Assembly: GCA_035536775.1 (NCBI GenBank)
Contig: DATLNM010000043.1
Coordinates: forward strand, 1-35,015
Direction of reading: 5' to 3'
DNA: 35,015 nucleotides
Source: DATLNM01 sp035536775
Lineage (GTDB): Bacteria > Actinomycetota > CADDZG01 > WHSQ01
The translations under genes and the position numbers were made by a program. Positions 8,621-16,465 of this stretch are shown piece by piece. Numbering within the stretch: the stretch's first letter is position 1; every line of letters begins with the position of its first letter. The notes under the pieces were generated by a model, which saw nothing but the letters and a program-made list of their open reading frames with translations, was not told the origin of the DNA and ran no database searches.

Positions 8621-9492
8621 GGCAACACCTGGGTGCCGATGCCCTCTTCGGTGAACACCTCGAGCAACAAAGCGTGGGGCACGCGTCCGTCCAGGATGTG
8701 CACCTTGCCCACACCGGCATCCAGCGCGCCGACAGCCGACATCACCTTCGGGCGCATGCCGTCGGAGAGGCTGGGTGCCATCGACTCGAGCTCAGGTTTC
8801 TTCAGCTCGGAGATGAGCGACCCGGCGTCGCCGAAGTCTGCATAGAGCCCGGCGACGTTCGTGAGATACACGAGCTTTGCCGCACTTAGCGCCGCTGCCA
8901 CCGCGCCCGCGACCTCGTCGGCATTGACGTTCATGGGGTCACCGTTTTCGCTCGACGCGATGCTCGCGACCACAGGCGTGTAGCCCGCGTCGAGGAGTGT
9001 CTCAACTATCCCAACCTCCACCGCAGATACCGAACCCACGTGGCCAAGGTCTTGCCCTTCCGGTCCGAGCGCGGGAGTTGCTGTAATGAGAGCCCCATCC
9101 GCGCCTGAGAGTCCAACCGCCGCGAGACCAGCGCGCGTCAGCCGCGCGACCAGATCGGGATTGATGGATCCCACGAGGACACGCCGAACGATCTCGATCG
9201 CGTCCGCCCCCGTCACTCGAAGGCCACCAACGAACACGGGGTCGATCCCCGCAGTCGTCATCGCATCTGAGACCTGCGGGCCCCCGCCGTGAACGACGAC
9301 GAGGCGGATCCCGACCAACGCCATCAGCGCGAGGTCCTGAGCGACCGCGGCCGCCATGGAGGGGTCATCTAAAGCCTCGCCGCCGATCTTCACGACGACC
9401 GTCTGGCCGCGGTAGGTGCGGATGTACGGCAGAGCCTCGACGAGGGTCCCCGCCTTCAGCTCCGCAATCGCGACGACATCCTCGCGCGCCAT
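8617..9492 (-). CDS. argB: Acetylglutamate kinase
   Basis: Phosphorylates N-acetylglutamate, the usual arginine-feedback step of the cyclic pathway. The 291-aa protein has the amino acid kinase fold motifs VVKIGGEALDD near residue 33 (phosphate-binding Lys and Gly pair), VVHGGGPQVSDAM (substrate loop) and NVNADEVAGAVAAAL (ATP site). It carries an N-terminal extension of about 28 residues before the kinase core. In hexameric, arginine-sensitive ArgB proteins this region forms the N-helix, so feedback inhibition is likely but is inferred. ATG 9490-9492 shares one base with the argJ stop (TGATG). Confidence 0.95.
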   Translation of the reverse strand: MAREDVVAIAELKAGTLVEALPYIRTYRGQTVVVKIGGEALDDPSMAAAVAQDLALMALVGIRLVVVHGGGPQVSDAMTTAGIDPVFVGGLRVTGADAIEIVRRVLVGSINPDLVARLTRAGLAAVGLSGADGALITATPALGPEGQDLGHVGSVSAVEVGIVETLLDAGYTPVVASIASSENGDPMNVNADEVAGAVAAALSAAKLVYLTNVAGLYADFGDAGSLISELKKPELESMAPSLSDGMRPKVMSAVGALDAGVGKVHILDGRVPHALLLEVFTEEGIGTQVLP

Positions 9493-10628
9493 CAGGAGGT
9501 TCCGAACGCGTTCAACGTCACGTAGTCCGGTGTCAGGTCGGTGGTGAGGATCTGGGCGCGTCCGGGACCGCTACCGACGCGGCACACGAGATCGACCTCT
9601 TCCAAGCTCATCGCAGCCGCGGCGGCGGCACGGGATCCGTCAGGTGAGCCGTTAGAGAAGACGGTCTCCGCCCCGATCGTGACTTCCACGGCGTCGAGGT
9701 CGAGTGTGCGATCGAACGACCCAAGGGCCGAGAGGATCCGGCCCCAGTTCGGATCCCCGCCATAGACCGCGGCGCGCCATAGGACCGACGACGCGATGGC
9801 GCGACCCAGGTCAGCCGCGCTCTCCTCATCGGTCGCACCCTCAATCATGATGCGCAACACGCGTGACTTGCCCTCAGCATCTGCGACCATCTGCGCGGCG
9901 AGATCCTTACAGAGCTCACCGAGGGCCGCCGAGAAGACCGCCTGGTCGACGTCCACCTCACCGCCGGCCAAGAGAAAGACCGAGTCGTTGGTGCTCTCAC
10001 ACGCGTCCACGCACACCCGGTTGAAGGAGCGCGCCACGGCCAGATCGAGGCTCTGTGACAGTTGTTCGGACCCGACGGCGGCGTCCGTCGCGATGAACGC
10101 GAGCATCGTTGCCATATTTGGAGCGAGCATCGCGGCGCCTTTGGCGACCCCGACGAGGTGGGCTCCGCCCGCGCTGCGTTCGGCGACCTTGATGCGCGTA
10201 TCCGTCGTGAGGATGGCGCTCGCGAACGGCTCCACGTCGCGGTGAAGCGTTTCGACGAGGTCCGGGACGGCGGCGCACAAGAGGTCGACCGGCAGGTGCT
10301 CACCGATGGGTCCTGTCGATGCGACGAGCACCTCACGAGAATCACAGCCGAGCGAGGAGGCGACCGCCTCGGCCGTCGTTCCGACGGCGATGGTTCCTGC
10401 GTCTCCCGTGCACGCATTGGCGTTGCCGCTGTTGACCACGATGGCGCGCACCTCGCGCCCTCGAAGCGAACGGGACCACCTGACCGGCGCTGCCGCCGCG
10501 GCGTTCCGCGTGAACGTTCCAGCCCATGCCACAGGGCGTTCGGCCACCAACAGGCCCGCGTCGGAACGTCCTTCTCCCTTGATGCCGCACGCGCCGCCCG
10601 CACTCGAGAACATCGAGGGCCAGTTCAC
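9492..10628 (-). CDS. argJ: Glutamate N-acetyltransferase / ornithine acetyltransferase
   Basis: Recycles the acetyl group from N-acetylornithine to glutamate, the mark of the cyclic arginine pathway. The 378-aa product has KGAAMLAPNMATMLAFIATDA, in which the Thr of NMATML is the self-cleavage nucleophile that separates alpha and beta chains. GTG 10628 is preferred to GTG 10634 because it overlaps the argC stop as GTGA, like the other junctions, and GGGG lies 7 nt upstream; the alternative would add two residues. ArgJ can be monofunctional or bifunctional, and the sequence alone does not settle this. No argA is seen in the window. Confidence 0.95.
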   Translation of the reverse strand: MNWPSMFSSAGGACGIKGEGRSDAGLLVAERPVAWAGTFTRNAAAAAPVRWSRSLRGREVRAIVVNSGNANACTGDAGTIAVGTTAEAVASSLGCDSREVLVASTGPIGEHLPVDLLCAAVPDLVETLHRDVEPFASAILTTDTRIKVAERSAGGAHLVGVAKGAAMLAPNMATMLAFIATDAAVGSEQLSQSLDLAVARSFNRVCVDACESTNDSVFLLAGGEVDVDQAVFSAALGELCKDLAAQMVADAEGKSRVLRIMIEGATDEESAADLGRAIASSVLWRAAVYGGDPNWGRILSALGSFDRTLDLDAVEVTIGAETVFSNGSPDGSRAAAAAAMSLEEVDLVCRVGSGPGRAQILTTDLTPDYVTLNAFGTS

Positions 10629-11590
10629 GGCCACACCCCGATAGCCGGCAATCCGTCGCCCTCATCGAGGCCGAAGACGACATTCGCATTCTGCACGGCT
10701 TGTCCCGCCGCACCCTTACCGAGATTGTCGATAGCGGCGGTCATGATCAACATCCCCGCACGCTGGTCGACACACGCGAAGACGTGCGCAGAGTTCGACC
10801 CCGAAACGGGTTTCGTAGAAGGCCAGCGATCGACGACCTGAACGAATCGCTCGCCGTCGTAAAGGTCGTGGAGGATCTCGAGCGCCTCGGAATCCTCGAG
10901 CTCGCGTGCCAACGCCGCGCGCGCCGTGACCAACAGACCGCGCGGCATCGGCACCAGATGGGGGATGAACGAGACGGTCATCTCGTTTCCGCCCCAAGTG
11001 CCGAGAGCACGCTCCATCTCCGGGACGTGACGGTGAGGGACCGTCCCGTACGCGGCGATGTTCCCCTCGACGACCGCGGCGCTAAGTCGCTCTTCTGCTT
11101 TGCGGCCCGCACCCGTGACCCCTGAAAAGCCGTCGACGATCACGGGCCCGCCAATGGTGCCCGCTCGCGCGAATGGGACCACCGCCAAGAGGGTGGCAGT
11201 CGGGTAACAACCTGGATTTGCGATCCGCGTTGCACCCGGCAATGCAGCGCGCGCGAACTCCGTCACGGAGTACACCCACGAGTCGTCCCCGCGGTAGTCG
11301 TCGGCGACGTCGACGATCACAGGCGCCGCGACGGTGTCTATGACCGACCCGAGGATCCCCGACGGGAGGCACGAGAAACAGACGTCGGCGTCGTGTCTCG
11401 CTGCATCTTCGAGCGGCAACAGCTCGTGTGAGGTGTCGAGGAGGTTGGGATGGACCTCACCCAGTGCCATCCCCTCCTTAGACCCTGCGCCAAGCGCGAC
11501 CGCGTCGATACCCGGGTGGCTCGACAGATATCGGAGAAGCTCTCCCCCGCCGAAGCCGGACGCGCCCAAGATGACCGCACTGGTTCCCAT
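10625..11590 (-). CDS. argC: N-acetyl-gamma-glutamyl-phosphate reductase
   Basis: NADPH-dependent reduction of N-acetylglutamyl phosphate to the semialdehyde. The 321-aa protein begins MGTSAVILGASGFGGGELLRYL (Rossmann glycine motif GASGFGG). It contains IANPGCYPTATLL, the family signature with the catalytic Cys. ATG 11590 is chosen over GTG 11596 because a TAAAAT box ends exactly 6 nt upstream, which predicts transcription starting on the A of ATG. It is the first gene of the seven-gene operon argC-J-B-D-R-G-H. Confidence 0.95.
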   Translation of the reverse strand: MGTSAVILGASGFGGGELLRYLSSHPGIDAVALGAGSKEGMALGEVHPNLLDTSHELLPLEDAARHDADVCFSCLPSGILGSVIDTVAAPVIVDVADDYRGDDSWVYSVTEFARAALPGATRIANPGCYPTATLLAVVPFARAGTIGGPVIVDGFSGVTGAGRKAEERLSAAVVEGNIAAYGTVPHRHVPEMERALGTWGGNEMTVSFIPHLVPMPRGLLVTARAALARELEDSEALEILHDLYDGERFVQVVDRWPSTKPVSGSNSAHVFACVDQRAGMLIMTAAIDNLGKGAAGQAVQNANVVFGLDEGDGLPAIGVWP

Positions 11591-11594
11591 GGGC

Positions 11595-11628
11595 ACATTT
11601 TATGCGTACATGTGCATTTTTATCAAAT
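11595..11628 (-). promoter_or_regulatory. ARG-box-like operator overlapping the argC promoter
   Basis: Two similar AT-rich, partly symmetric elements lie in tandem on the minus strand: TGATAAAAATGCA and CGCATAAAATGTG. They resemble the (T)GNAT-A/T-rich-ATNCA design of ARG boxes and overlap the -35 and -10 elements, where ArgR would block RNA polymerase. The match is by eye and imperfect. The argR gene in the same operon supports the idea. Confidence 0.45.
11597..11626 (-). promoter_or_regulatory. Promoter of the arginine operon (predicted leaderless)
   Basis: On the minus strand TTGATA (11626-11621) and TAAAAT (11602-11597) are separated by 18 bases, and TAAAAT is followed by 6 bases and then the argC ATG. 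This is a near-consensus sigma70-type promoter whose transcript would start at the start codon. Confidence 0.65.
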
Positions 11629-11662
11629 GGCGGACCGACGTTGGAAGGAGTCGGGGAAAGAG

Positions 11663-11690
11663 AAAGGGCGGGCCCGAAGGCCCGCCCTTT
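11663..11690 (-). terminator. Rho-independent terminator of the surface-protein gene
   Basis: A perfect 12-bp inverted repeat, AAAGGGCGGGCC / GGCCCGCCCTTT, closes a 4-base loop that reads TTCG on the minus strand, a C(UUCG)G extra-stable tetraloop. It is followed by CTCTTT. It lies about 30 bases after the stop of the minus-strand gene at 11721 and before the argC promoter, so it insulates the arginine operon from read-through. Confidence 0.8.
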
Positions 11691-11720
11691 GAATCCCTGT
11701 GGCTTAACTGGCTGCTGGTG

Positions 11721-13070
11721 CTACTCCCTGACGACCGCCGGGCGACGCACGAGGCGTGCACCGAGGAGGATCAGAGCGAAGGCAAGCACGAGAGCCGGGA
11801 TCACGCTGGCACCGGTGGTTGCAAGCGCAGGGCCTGCAGGTCCGGCGAGCGTCGGAGCCTTCTTCTTCGGCTTCTCCTTCTTCGGAGGCTTCGGAGGTGC
11901 CGGAGGCTTGACCTTCTCGGCCTTCACCTTGGTGCTGTCGGCCTCGATCACGCCGTTGTCGACATCGCCGACGATGACGTCGCCCACGTCGAGCGTGATG
12001 ACCTGGTCGTGACCCGAACCTTTACCGGCCTCAACCGAAACGTCACTGTCGTTCAGTGCGGCGCAAAGGGATCCCGGACCTTCTGGGTCGTCGGAACAGC
12101 CCGGAGGCAGGTCGCCCTCGGAGTCGCCGACGGGAACGACCGTGCGCTCGCCGCCCTGATCTATCGCGAGGATGTACGCGTCACCCGTGAACTCGCCATC
12201 CGCACCCGGGCGGGCGTCGCCAGAGCTCTCGGAGTGGAGAAGGATGAGGCCGAGGCCGTCGCATGCGCCGGTCTCGGGGTTCGTACCACCGATACACAGC
12301 TCGACCAGGCTGTTCTCCTGCTCGGCGTGCGCAGCGCCGTCCTTCTTGTTGCGGCTGGCGCCGGCCTCGCTGTGTGCTACGCGTGCGCCGATCGTGTTTC
12401 CGGTGCAGTCCTGGCTGGGGCTCGTCTGCTCCCCACCGACGCACACGTTGAGCACATCGTGCTGGCTGCTGGAAGAGGTCTGGTCGGCATTGTCGGAAGT
12501 GGTTGCGCGTCCGTAGAGGAGCGCGATGCAGAGCGCACCGCCGCTCGGCTCACAGGTCGAGAGCAGTGACCCCTCGTTGTTGACTTCCTGTCCTGCAGTG
12601 CATTCGGCGTCATCCGTGCCACCAAGCTCGAGCGCACCGAGGATCGAGATAGCCGCTCCGCCTGCCGCACAACTGTCGTCGCGCGCGTCGGCCTCGGAGT
12701 GGCTGATCGTGATGATCTCCTGCTCGCCGATGCCGACGTGAAGAACGGTCGCCTCTGCGTGCGCGCCACCGGTGACCTCGGCCTCTGCCTCGTCCTGAAG
12801 GTTCTTAGCGGCAGGGGCTGACTTAGACGTGGTGACGTTAGCGTCGGCGGTGTCCGCGTCGGCTGGTGCCGGCTCGGCTGCGGGTGCCGGGTCAGAAGAA
12901 GGCGCCCCAGAGTCACCCGAGCTATCTGCGCTCGTGCCCGTTTGCGGCGTCTTCGCATCGCCCAGTCCCGCGAGGGCAGATCCCTGCCACAGCACGGTCA
13001 TGAGGGCGACCATCAGAGCGATCACGGGGAACAGCCGCCGGTTCCCTCTCGCCCTAGTCGTGGTCCTCAA
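11721..13070 (-). CDS. Cell-surface protein with C-terminal LATTG sorting signal
   Basis: TTG 13070 is chosen because a perfect GGAGGTGG lies 5 nt upstream; it gives a 449-aa protein starting MRTTTRARGNRRLFPVIALMVALMTVLW, a signal peptide ending near an A-L-A-G site. The mature part is acidic and Ala/Gly/Ser-rich. It holds loose repeats with paired Cys and strands such as HVGIGEQEI, NVCVGGEQ and ELCIGGTN, alternating with ISHSEA, VAHSEA and LLHSES. A Pro/Lys-rich spacer (PPAPPKPPKKEKPKKK) leads to LATTG (about residues 416-420), a hydrophobic helix and a basic tail RLVRR. This is a cell-wall sorting signal of the LAxTG type that class E sortases of actinobacteria use. No sortase gene is in the window. 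Function of the ectodomain is unknown. It is transcribed alone. Confidence 0.8.
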   Translation of the reverse strand: MRTTTRARGNRRLFPVIALMVALMTVLWQGSALAGLGDAKTPQTGTSADSSGDSGAPSSDPAPAAEPAPADADTADANVTTSKSAPAAKNLQDEAEAEVTGGAHAEATVLHVGIGEQEIITISHSEADARDDSCAAGGAAISILGALELGGTDDAECTAGQEVNNEGSLLSTCEPSGGALCIALLYGRATTSDNADQTSSSSQHDVLNVCVGGEQTSPSQDCTGNTIGARVAHSEAGASRNKKDGAAHAEQENSLVELCIGGTNPETGACDGLGLILLHSESSGDARPGADGEFTGDAYILAIDQGGERTVVPVGDSEGDLPPGCSDDPEGPGSLCAALNDSDVSVEAGKGSGHDQVITLDVGDVIVGDVDNGVIEADSTKVKAEKVKPPAPPKPPKKEKPKKKAPTLAGPAGPALATTGASVIPALVLAFALILLGARLVRRPAVVRE

Positions 13071-13075
13071 TACAC

Positions 13076-13106
13076 CCACCTCCATTTCACGCTGCCTCAC
13101 GGCAGC
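13076..13106 (-). promoter_or_regulatory. Strong ribosome binding site with an adjacent 5' UTR hairpin
   Basis: GGAGGTGG (13083-13076) decides the TTG start of the surface protein. Just upstream, GCTGCC-GTGA-GGCAGC (13106-13091) forms a 6-bp stem with a GNRA tetraloop, placed 7 nt before the ribosome binding site. It may protect the mRNA end or modulate translation. Confidence 0.5.
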
Positions 13107-13251
13107 TTGCCGAAAAACCATTGCCCCCTCTTCGTGACGCCGCTTTGCCTCGTGCCCGAGGTGCCCTGCCCTGCGTTCCGAGGGGCGCTGCAAAACTATT
13201 TCTGTATTCCTCCGCCTCGAAACATCTCCTGCACGATTCGGGCACTTTAAG

Positions 13252-13285
13252 GGACAAATATGCCATTTGACCTGCATATTTGTCC
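13252..13285. repeat. Perfect 12-bp inverted repeat, candidate operator
   Basis: GGACAAATATGC (13252-13263) and GCATATTTGTCC (13274-13285) are exact reverse complements around a 10-base centre. A related partial copy, ATATGTCCC, follows at 13287-13295. The AT-rich arms stand out from the GC-rich surroundings. There is no U-run on either side, so a regulator-binding site between divergent genes is more likely than a terminator. The plus-strand TTGACC lies inside the centre. Confidence 0.6.
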
Positions 13286-13402
13286 GATATGTCCCAAACC
13301 CTACCCGACCTGCGCCAGGAGAGTCAGGTTTTTCCTCAGGGATTCACATCCCCGTTGCAAATCGGTCACTCTTAGGGCCCGATTGAGCCCCCCGGAGGTG
13401 TG

Positions 13403-14167
13403 TTGAACAACGACAAGATAGCCACCGACGCCCGACGTAACCGGATCGCGTGGGACGCCTACAGCGACGAGTACCAAGACAAGCACCGCGCCGACCTCTC
13501 CGATGAAAAAGCGATGGCGTGGGGCATCTGGCGCGTCCCAGAGTCGGAGCTAGATGTCCTCGGCGATGTCAAAGACAAGGACGTCCTCGAATTCGGATGC
13601 GGCGCGGCGCAATGGTCGGTGGAGCTCTCTCTATATGGAGCGCGTGTCGTCGGGCTGGACAATTCCGCCAAGCAACTCGGCTACGCGCGCGCTACGGCCG
13701 CGGAGGCGGAGGTCCCTCTGCCCCTGGTCCAGGCATCTGGTGAGTTCATCCCCTTTGCCGACGCCAGCTTCGACATCGTGTTCAGCGACTATGGCGCCAT
13801 GACATGGGTCGACCCGGTCCACTCGATCCGCGAGGCCGCACGCGTGCTGCGCCCCGGTGGGCTCCTCGCGTTCTGCACGACCAGCCCACTGCTGTTCCTG
13901 TGTTGGCCCCCAGACGCAGCGAAGGTCGGGACGCAATTGCACGGCAACTACTTCGGCATGCGCAAGACCGAGGAGGCCGGTTTCGTCGACTATCAGCTTC
14001 CTTACGGTGCATGGATCAGATTGCTCAGGTGGCAGGGTCTAATTGTCGAGGACCTCATCGAGGTGCAGCCGAAGGAAGGCGCGACGACGACCTACGAGGG
14101 CAGGCCACTCGAGTGGGCGCGGAGGTACCCGGCCGAGAACATCTGGAAGGCGCGGAAGGCGGACTAG
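13403..14167 (+). CDS. Class I SAM-dependent methyltransferase (Methyltransf_11 type)
   Basis: TTG 13403 is preferred to GTG 13400 because GGAGG (13394-13398) sits 4 nt before it. The 254-aa protein has motif I VLEFGCGAAQWS near residue 60 (SAM-binding), GLDNSAKQLGYAR with the acidic residue after beta-2, the stretch FADASFDIVFSDYG, and VLRPGGLLAF. These are standard features of small-molecule class I methyltransferases. The acceptor is not predictable. Its stop TAG is immediately followed by the ATG of the PAS-GGDEF-EAL gene, so the two form an operon and are probably translated together. Confidence 0.85.
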   Translation: MNNDKIATDARRNRIAWDAYSDEYQDKHRADLSDEKAMAWGIWRVPESELDVLGDVKDKDVLEFGCGAAQWSVELSLYGARVVGLDNSAKQLGYARATAAEAEVPLPLVQASGEFIPFADASFDIVFSDYGAMTWVDPVHSIREAARVLRPGGLLAFCTTSPLLFLCWPPDAAKVGTQLHGNYFGMRKTEEAGFVDYQLPYGAWIRLLRWQGLIVEDLIEVQPKEGATTTYEGRPLEWARRYPAENIWKARKAD

Positions 14168-15952
14168 ATGCTGGAGCAGGTCGTGGGCATCGCGGCGGGG
14201 CTCCTCGTCGCGGGCATTGTAGCCGCCATCGTCTTGCGCCGGATGGGCGCGGTCGAAGCTCGCGCGGCGGAGGTCTCCCGCGGATACCGACTCTTATTCG
14301 AGAACAACCCCGCACCGATGTTCGTTTACGAGAAGAGGACGTTGCGCTTCCTGGCAGTCAACGAAGCCGCGCTCGCCTACTACGGATTCACCAGAGATGA
14401 GTTCGCGACGATGACGTTGATCGACATCCGGCCGGTCGAAGATGTCCCGGCACTGATGAAGAACGTCGCCGATTCGCACGATCGACTCGAGCGCTCTACC
14501 GGGTGGAGGCATCGGCTCAAAGATGGAAGCCTCCGAGAGGTCGAGATCACGTCGCACTCCATCGACTTCGAGGGACGCGACGCGCGCCATGTCATGGTCA
14601 CCGACGTCACAGAGAAGGCGCGCGCGATCAAAGCGCGCGACGCACTTGCGGATCGGCTCACCCACCAATCGCTGCATGACGGACTCACTGGTCTCGCTAA
14701 CCGGACACTGTTGCTCGATCGGATCGAACACGCGATCGCACGCACGCAGCGCAGTAAATCCCCTCTCGCCGTGATGTTTTTCGACATCGACGGATTCAAG
14801 AGGGTGAACGAGGCGTTCGGTTCGGCGGTGGGCGATCTTCTCTTGATGAAGATTGCGGACCGCATGAGGCGCGAGCTGCGACCTGAGGACACGGTCGCCC
14901 GGGTTGGGGCCGACGAGTTCGGCATCCTGCTCGAAGACACGGAGTTGGCGCGAACGAAGTCTGTTGCAGACCGCATCTTCTCGGCCATCCGAACGCCCGT
15001 CGACATCGGCGATGAGACCGTGAAGGTGCGCATGAGCGCGGGCATCGCGTTCAACAACGGCTCTGGAACAGGCCAAGAGCTCCTGCGCCAAGCCGACGTC
15101 GCGCGCCAAGCAGCGAAAGACCGTGGGCGCGATCGTTATGAGCTATTCGAGCCGGGGATGCAAGAAGTGGTCCTGAAGCGCGCCCGGCTCCTGACGGAGC
15201 TCGAAAAAGCCGTTTCGAACCAGGAGTTGCGGCTGGTCTACCAGCCCATCATTTCCCTCTCAAGCAGCCAGATCACGTCGCTGGAGGGACTAGTGAGATG
15301 GGATCACCCCAAAGACGGGGTCGTCATGCCCGAGGACTTCATCCCCCTCGCCGAGGAGACGGAGCTCATCTGCACCGTGGGGAGCTGGGTCCTCGAAGAG
15401 GCGCTGCAGCAGACGGGACGGTGGCGGGCCGACTCTGCGCGGCTCTCTAACTTGGCCGTGAGCGTCAACGTCTCGCCACGGCAGCTCCAAGATCCGAAGA
15501 TGGATCAAGAGATCGCAAGGATGATCTCGGTCAATGGGCTCGAGGCAGGGAATGTGACCTTGGAGATCACCGAGACGCGCCTCCTAGAGGATTTCGCGTG
15601 GACGGTGCGCAAGTTGCAGGAACTCCGTGACCTCGGTGTCAAGATCGCAATCGACGACTTCGGAACCGGCTATTCGTCGCTGAGCTATCTCCAACGTCTC
15701 CCAGTAGACATCCTGAAGATCGACAAGTCCTTCGTAGACGGGATCACAAAGGGTCCTGAAGAAGCGGCGCTCGCACAAGGCATCGTCCGATTGGGCCATT
15801 CACTCAACCTGCTCACGGTTGCCGAAGGTATCGAGCACGAAGATCAGGCTGATGCACTTCGAGAGTGGGGATGCGATTACGGCCAAGGCTTCTTCTTTTC
15901 GAAGCCCCTCGATGTACCGGGCGTTGCGGACATGCTTGCAAACGCCTCCTGA
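14168..15952 (+). CDS. Membrane-anchored PAS-GGDEF-EAL cyclic-di-GMP signalling protein
   Basis: 594 aa. Residues 5-25 form one hydrophobic helix; a PAS domain (about 35-155) follows with NPAPMFVYE and the PAC-like end HVMVTDVTEKA. The GGDEF domain (about 165-325) starts DGLTGLANR, keeps FFDIDGFKRVN, but has GADEF instead of GGDEF near residue 248. The EAL domain (about 335-590) has LEGLVRW where EALVRW is usual, while NVSPRQL, LEITET, IAIDDFGTGYSSL, DILKIDKSFV, VAEGIE and QGFFFSKPL are intact. So the phosphodiesterase site looks largely complete (Glu kept, Ala replaced by Gly), and the cyclase site is altered. A PAS-controlled c-di-GMP phosphodiesterase is the best guess. It is coupled to the upstream methyltransferase and converges on the deformylase gene 15 bases away. 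Confidence 0.9.
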   Translation: MLEQVVGIAAGLLVAGIVAAIVLRRMGAVEARAAEVSRGYRLLFENNPAPMFVYEKRTLRFLAVNEAALAYYGFTRDEFATMTLIDIRPVEDVPALMKNVADSHDRLERSTGWRHRLKDGSLREVEITSHSIDFEGRDARHVMVTDVTEKARAIKARDALADRLTHQSLHDGLTGLANRTLLLDRIEHAIARTQRSKSPLAVMFFDIDGFKRVNEAFGSAVGDLLLMKIADRMRRELRPEDTVARVGADEFGILLEDTELARTKSVADRIFSAIRTPVDIGDETVKVRMSAGIAFNNGSGTGQELLRQADVARQAAKDRGRDRYELFEPGMQEVVLKRARLLTELEKAVSNQELRLVYQPIISLSSSQITSLEGLVRWDHPKDGVVMPEDFIPLAEETELICTVGSWVLEEALQQTGRWRADSARLSNLAVSVNVSPRQLQDPKMDQEIARMISVNGLEAGNVTLEITETRLLEDFAWTVRKLQELRDLGVKIAIDDFGTGYSSLSYLQRLPVDILKIDKSFVDGITKGPEEAALAQGIVRLGHSLNLLTVAEGIEHEDQADALREWGCDYGQGFFFSKPLDVPGVADMLANAS

Positions 15953-15967
15953 AAGGACGACCGCGCG

Positions 15968-16465
15968 TTATCGGTACACGCGCCGTTTGAACACGTCGGT
16001 ACTGAGCGACGCAACGCGGTCGAGGATCAGGAAACCGTCCAAGTGATCGACCTCATGCTGGAACGCACGCGCCTCGAAACCATCGGTCGTGATCAGGGTC
16101 TTTTCTCCGGACGGCGAGATACCCCGGACCGTGATGGTGGAGGCCCTTTCGACATTCGCGGTCAGGTCTGGAACGCTCATGCAACCCTCTCGGCCCACCG
16201 CCGGCTCTCCTCGCTCCATGATCTCGGGATCGACCAGGATGACGAGCCCGTGACAGGACGTCGTCTTGGGATGCTCGCTGACGTCAACGACGATGACGCG
16301 TTGGGCGACGCCTATCTGAGGTGCCGCTAGGCCCACGCACGCGGGGGACGCGCGCATCGTGTCGAGTAGGTCCTCTATGAGAGTGCCGGCCTCGGCATAT
16401 GCGATGGGTTCTGAGCGCTGCTTCAAGACGCGATGAGGCAGACGAACGACGGGGCGGACCGTCAT
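15968..16465 (-). CDS. def: Peptide deformylase
   Basis: Removes the formyl group from the N-terminal Met of new proteins; a metalloenzyme of the cytoplasm. The 165-aa protein has all three motifs in order: VGLAAPQIG (motif I), REGCMSVP (motif II, metal-binding Cys) and QHEVDHLDG (motif III HExxH, two metal-binding His and catalytic Glu). Length is normal. ATG 16465 shares one base with the TAA of the ACT-domain gene upstream (TAATG). It is the last gene of a three-gene operon with the MFS transporter and the ACT protein. Confidence 0.95.
   Translation of the reverse strand: MTVRPVVRLPHRVLKQRSEPIAYAEAGTLIEDLLDTMRASPACVGLAAPQIGVAQRVIVVDVSEHPKTTSCHGLVILVDPEIMERGEPAVGREGCMSVPDLTANVERASTITVRGISPSGEKTLITTDGFEARAFQHEVDHLDGFLILDRVASLSTDVFKRRVYR

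Larger units (their letters stand above)
13071..13402. other. Divergent intergenic region (332 bases)
   Basis: No convincing reading frame is present. It must hold the promoters of the surface protein (minus) and of the methyltransferase/GGDEF-EAL pair (plus). It contains the inverted repeat at 13252-13285, the hairpin and ribosome binding site near 13076-13106, and on the plus strand TTGACC (13267-13272) with a weak -10-like TATGTC 15 bases later. GGAGG at 13394-13398 serves the plus-strand TTG start at 13403. Confidence 0.6.

Noticed and set aside
13090..13180. c-di-GMP or c-di-AMP riboswitch before the surface protein
   Set aside because: GAGGCAAAGC is similar to part of the GEMM core, but the rest of the conserved core does not fit; only the simple hairpin by the ribosome binding site is supported.
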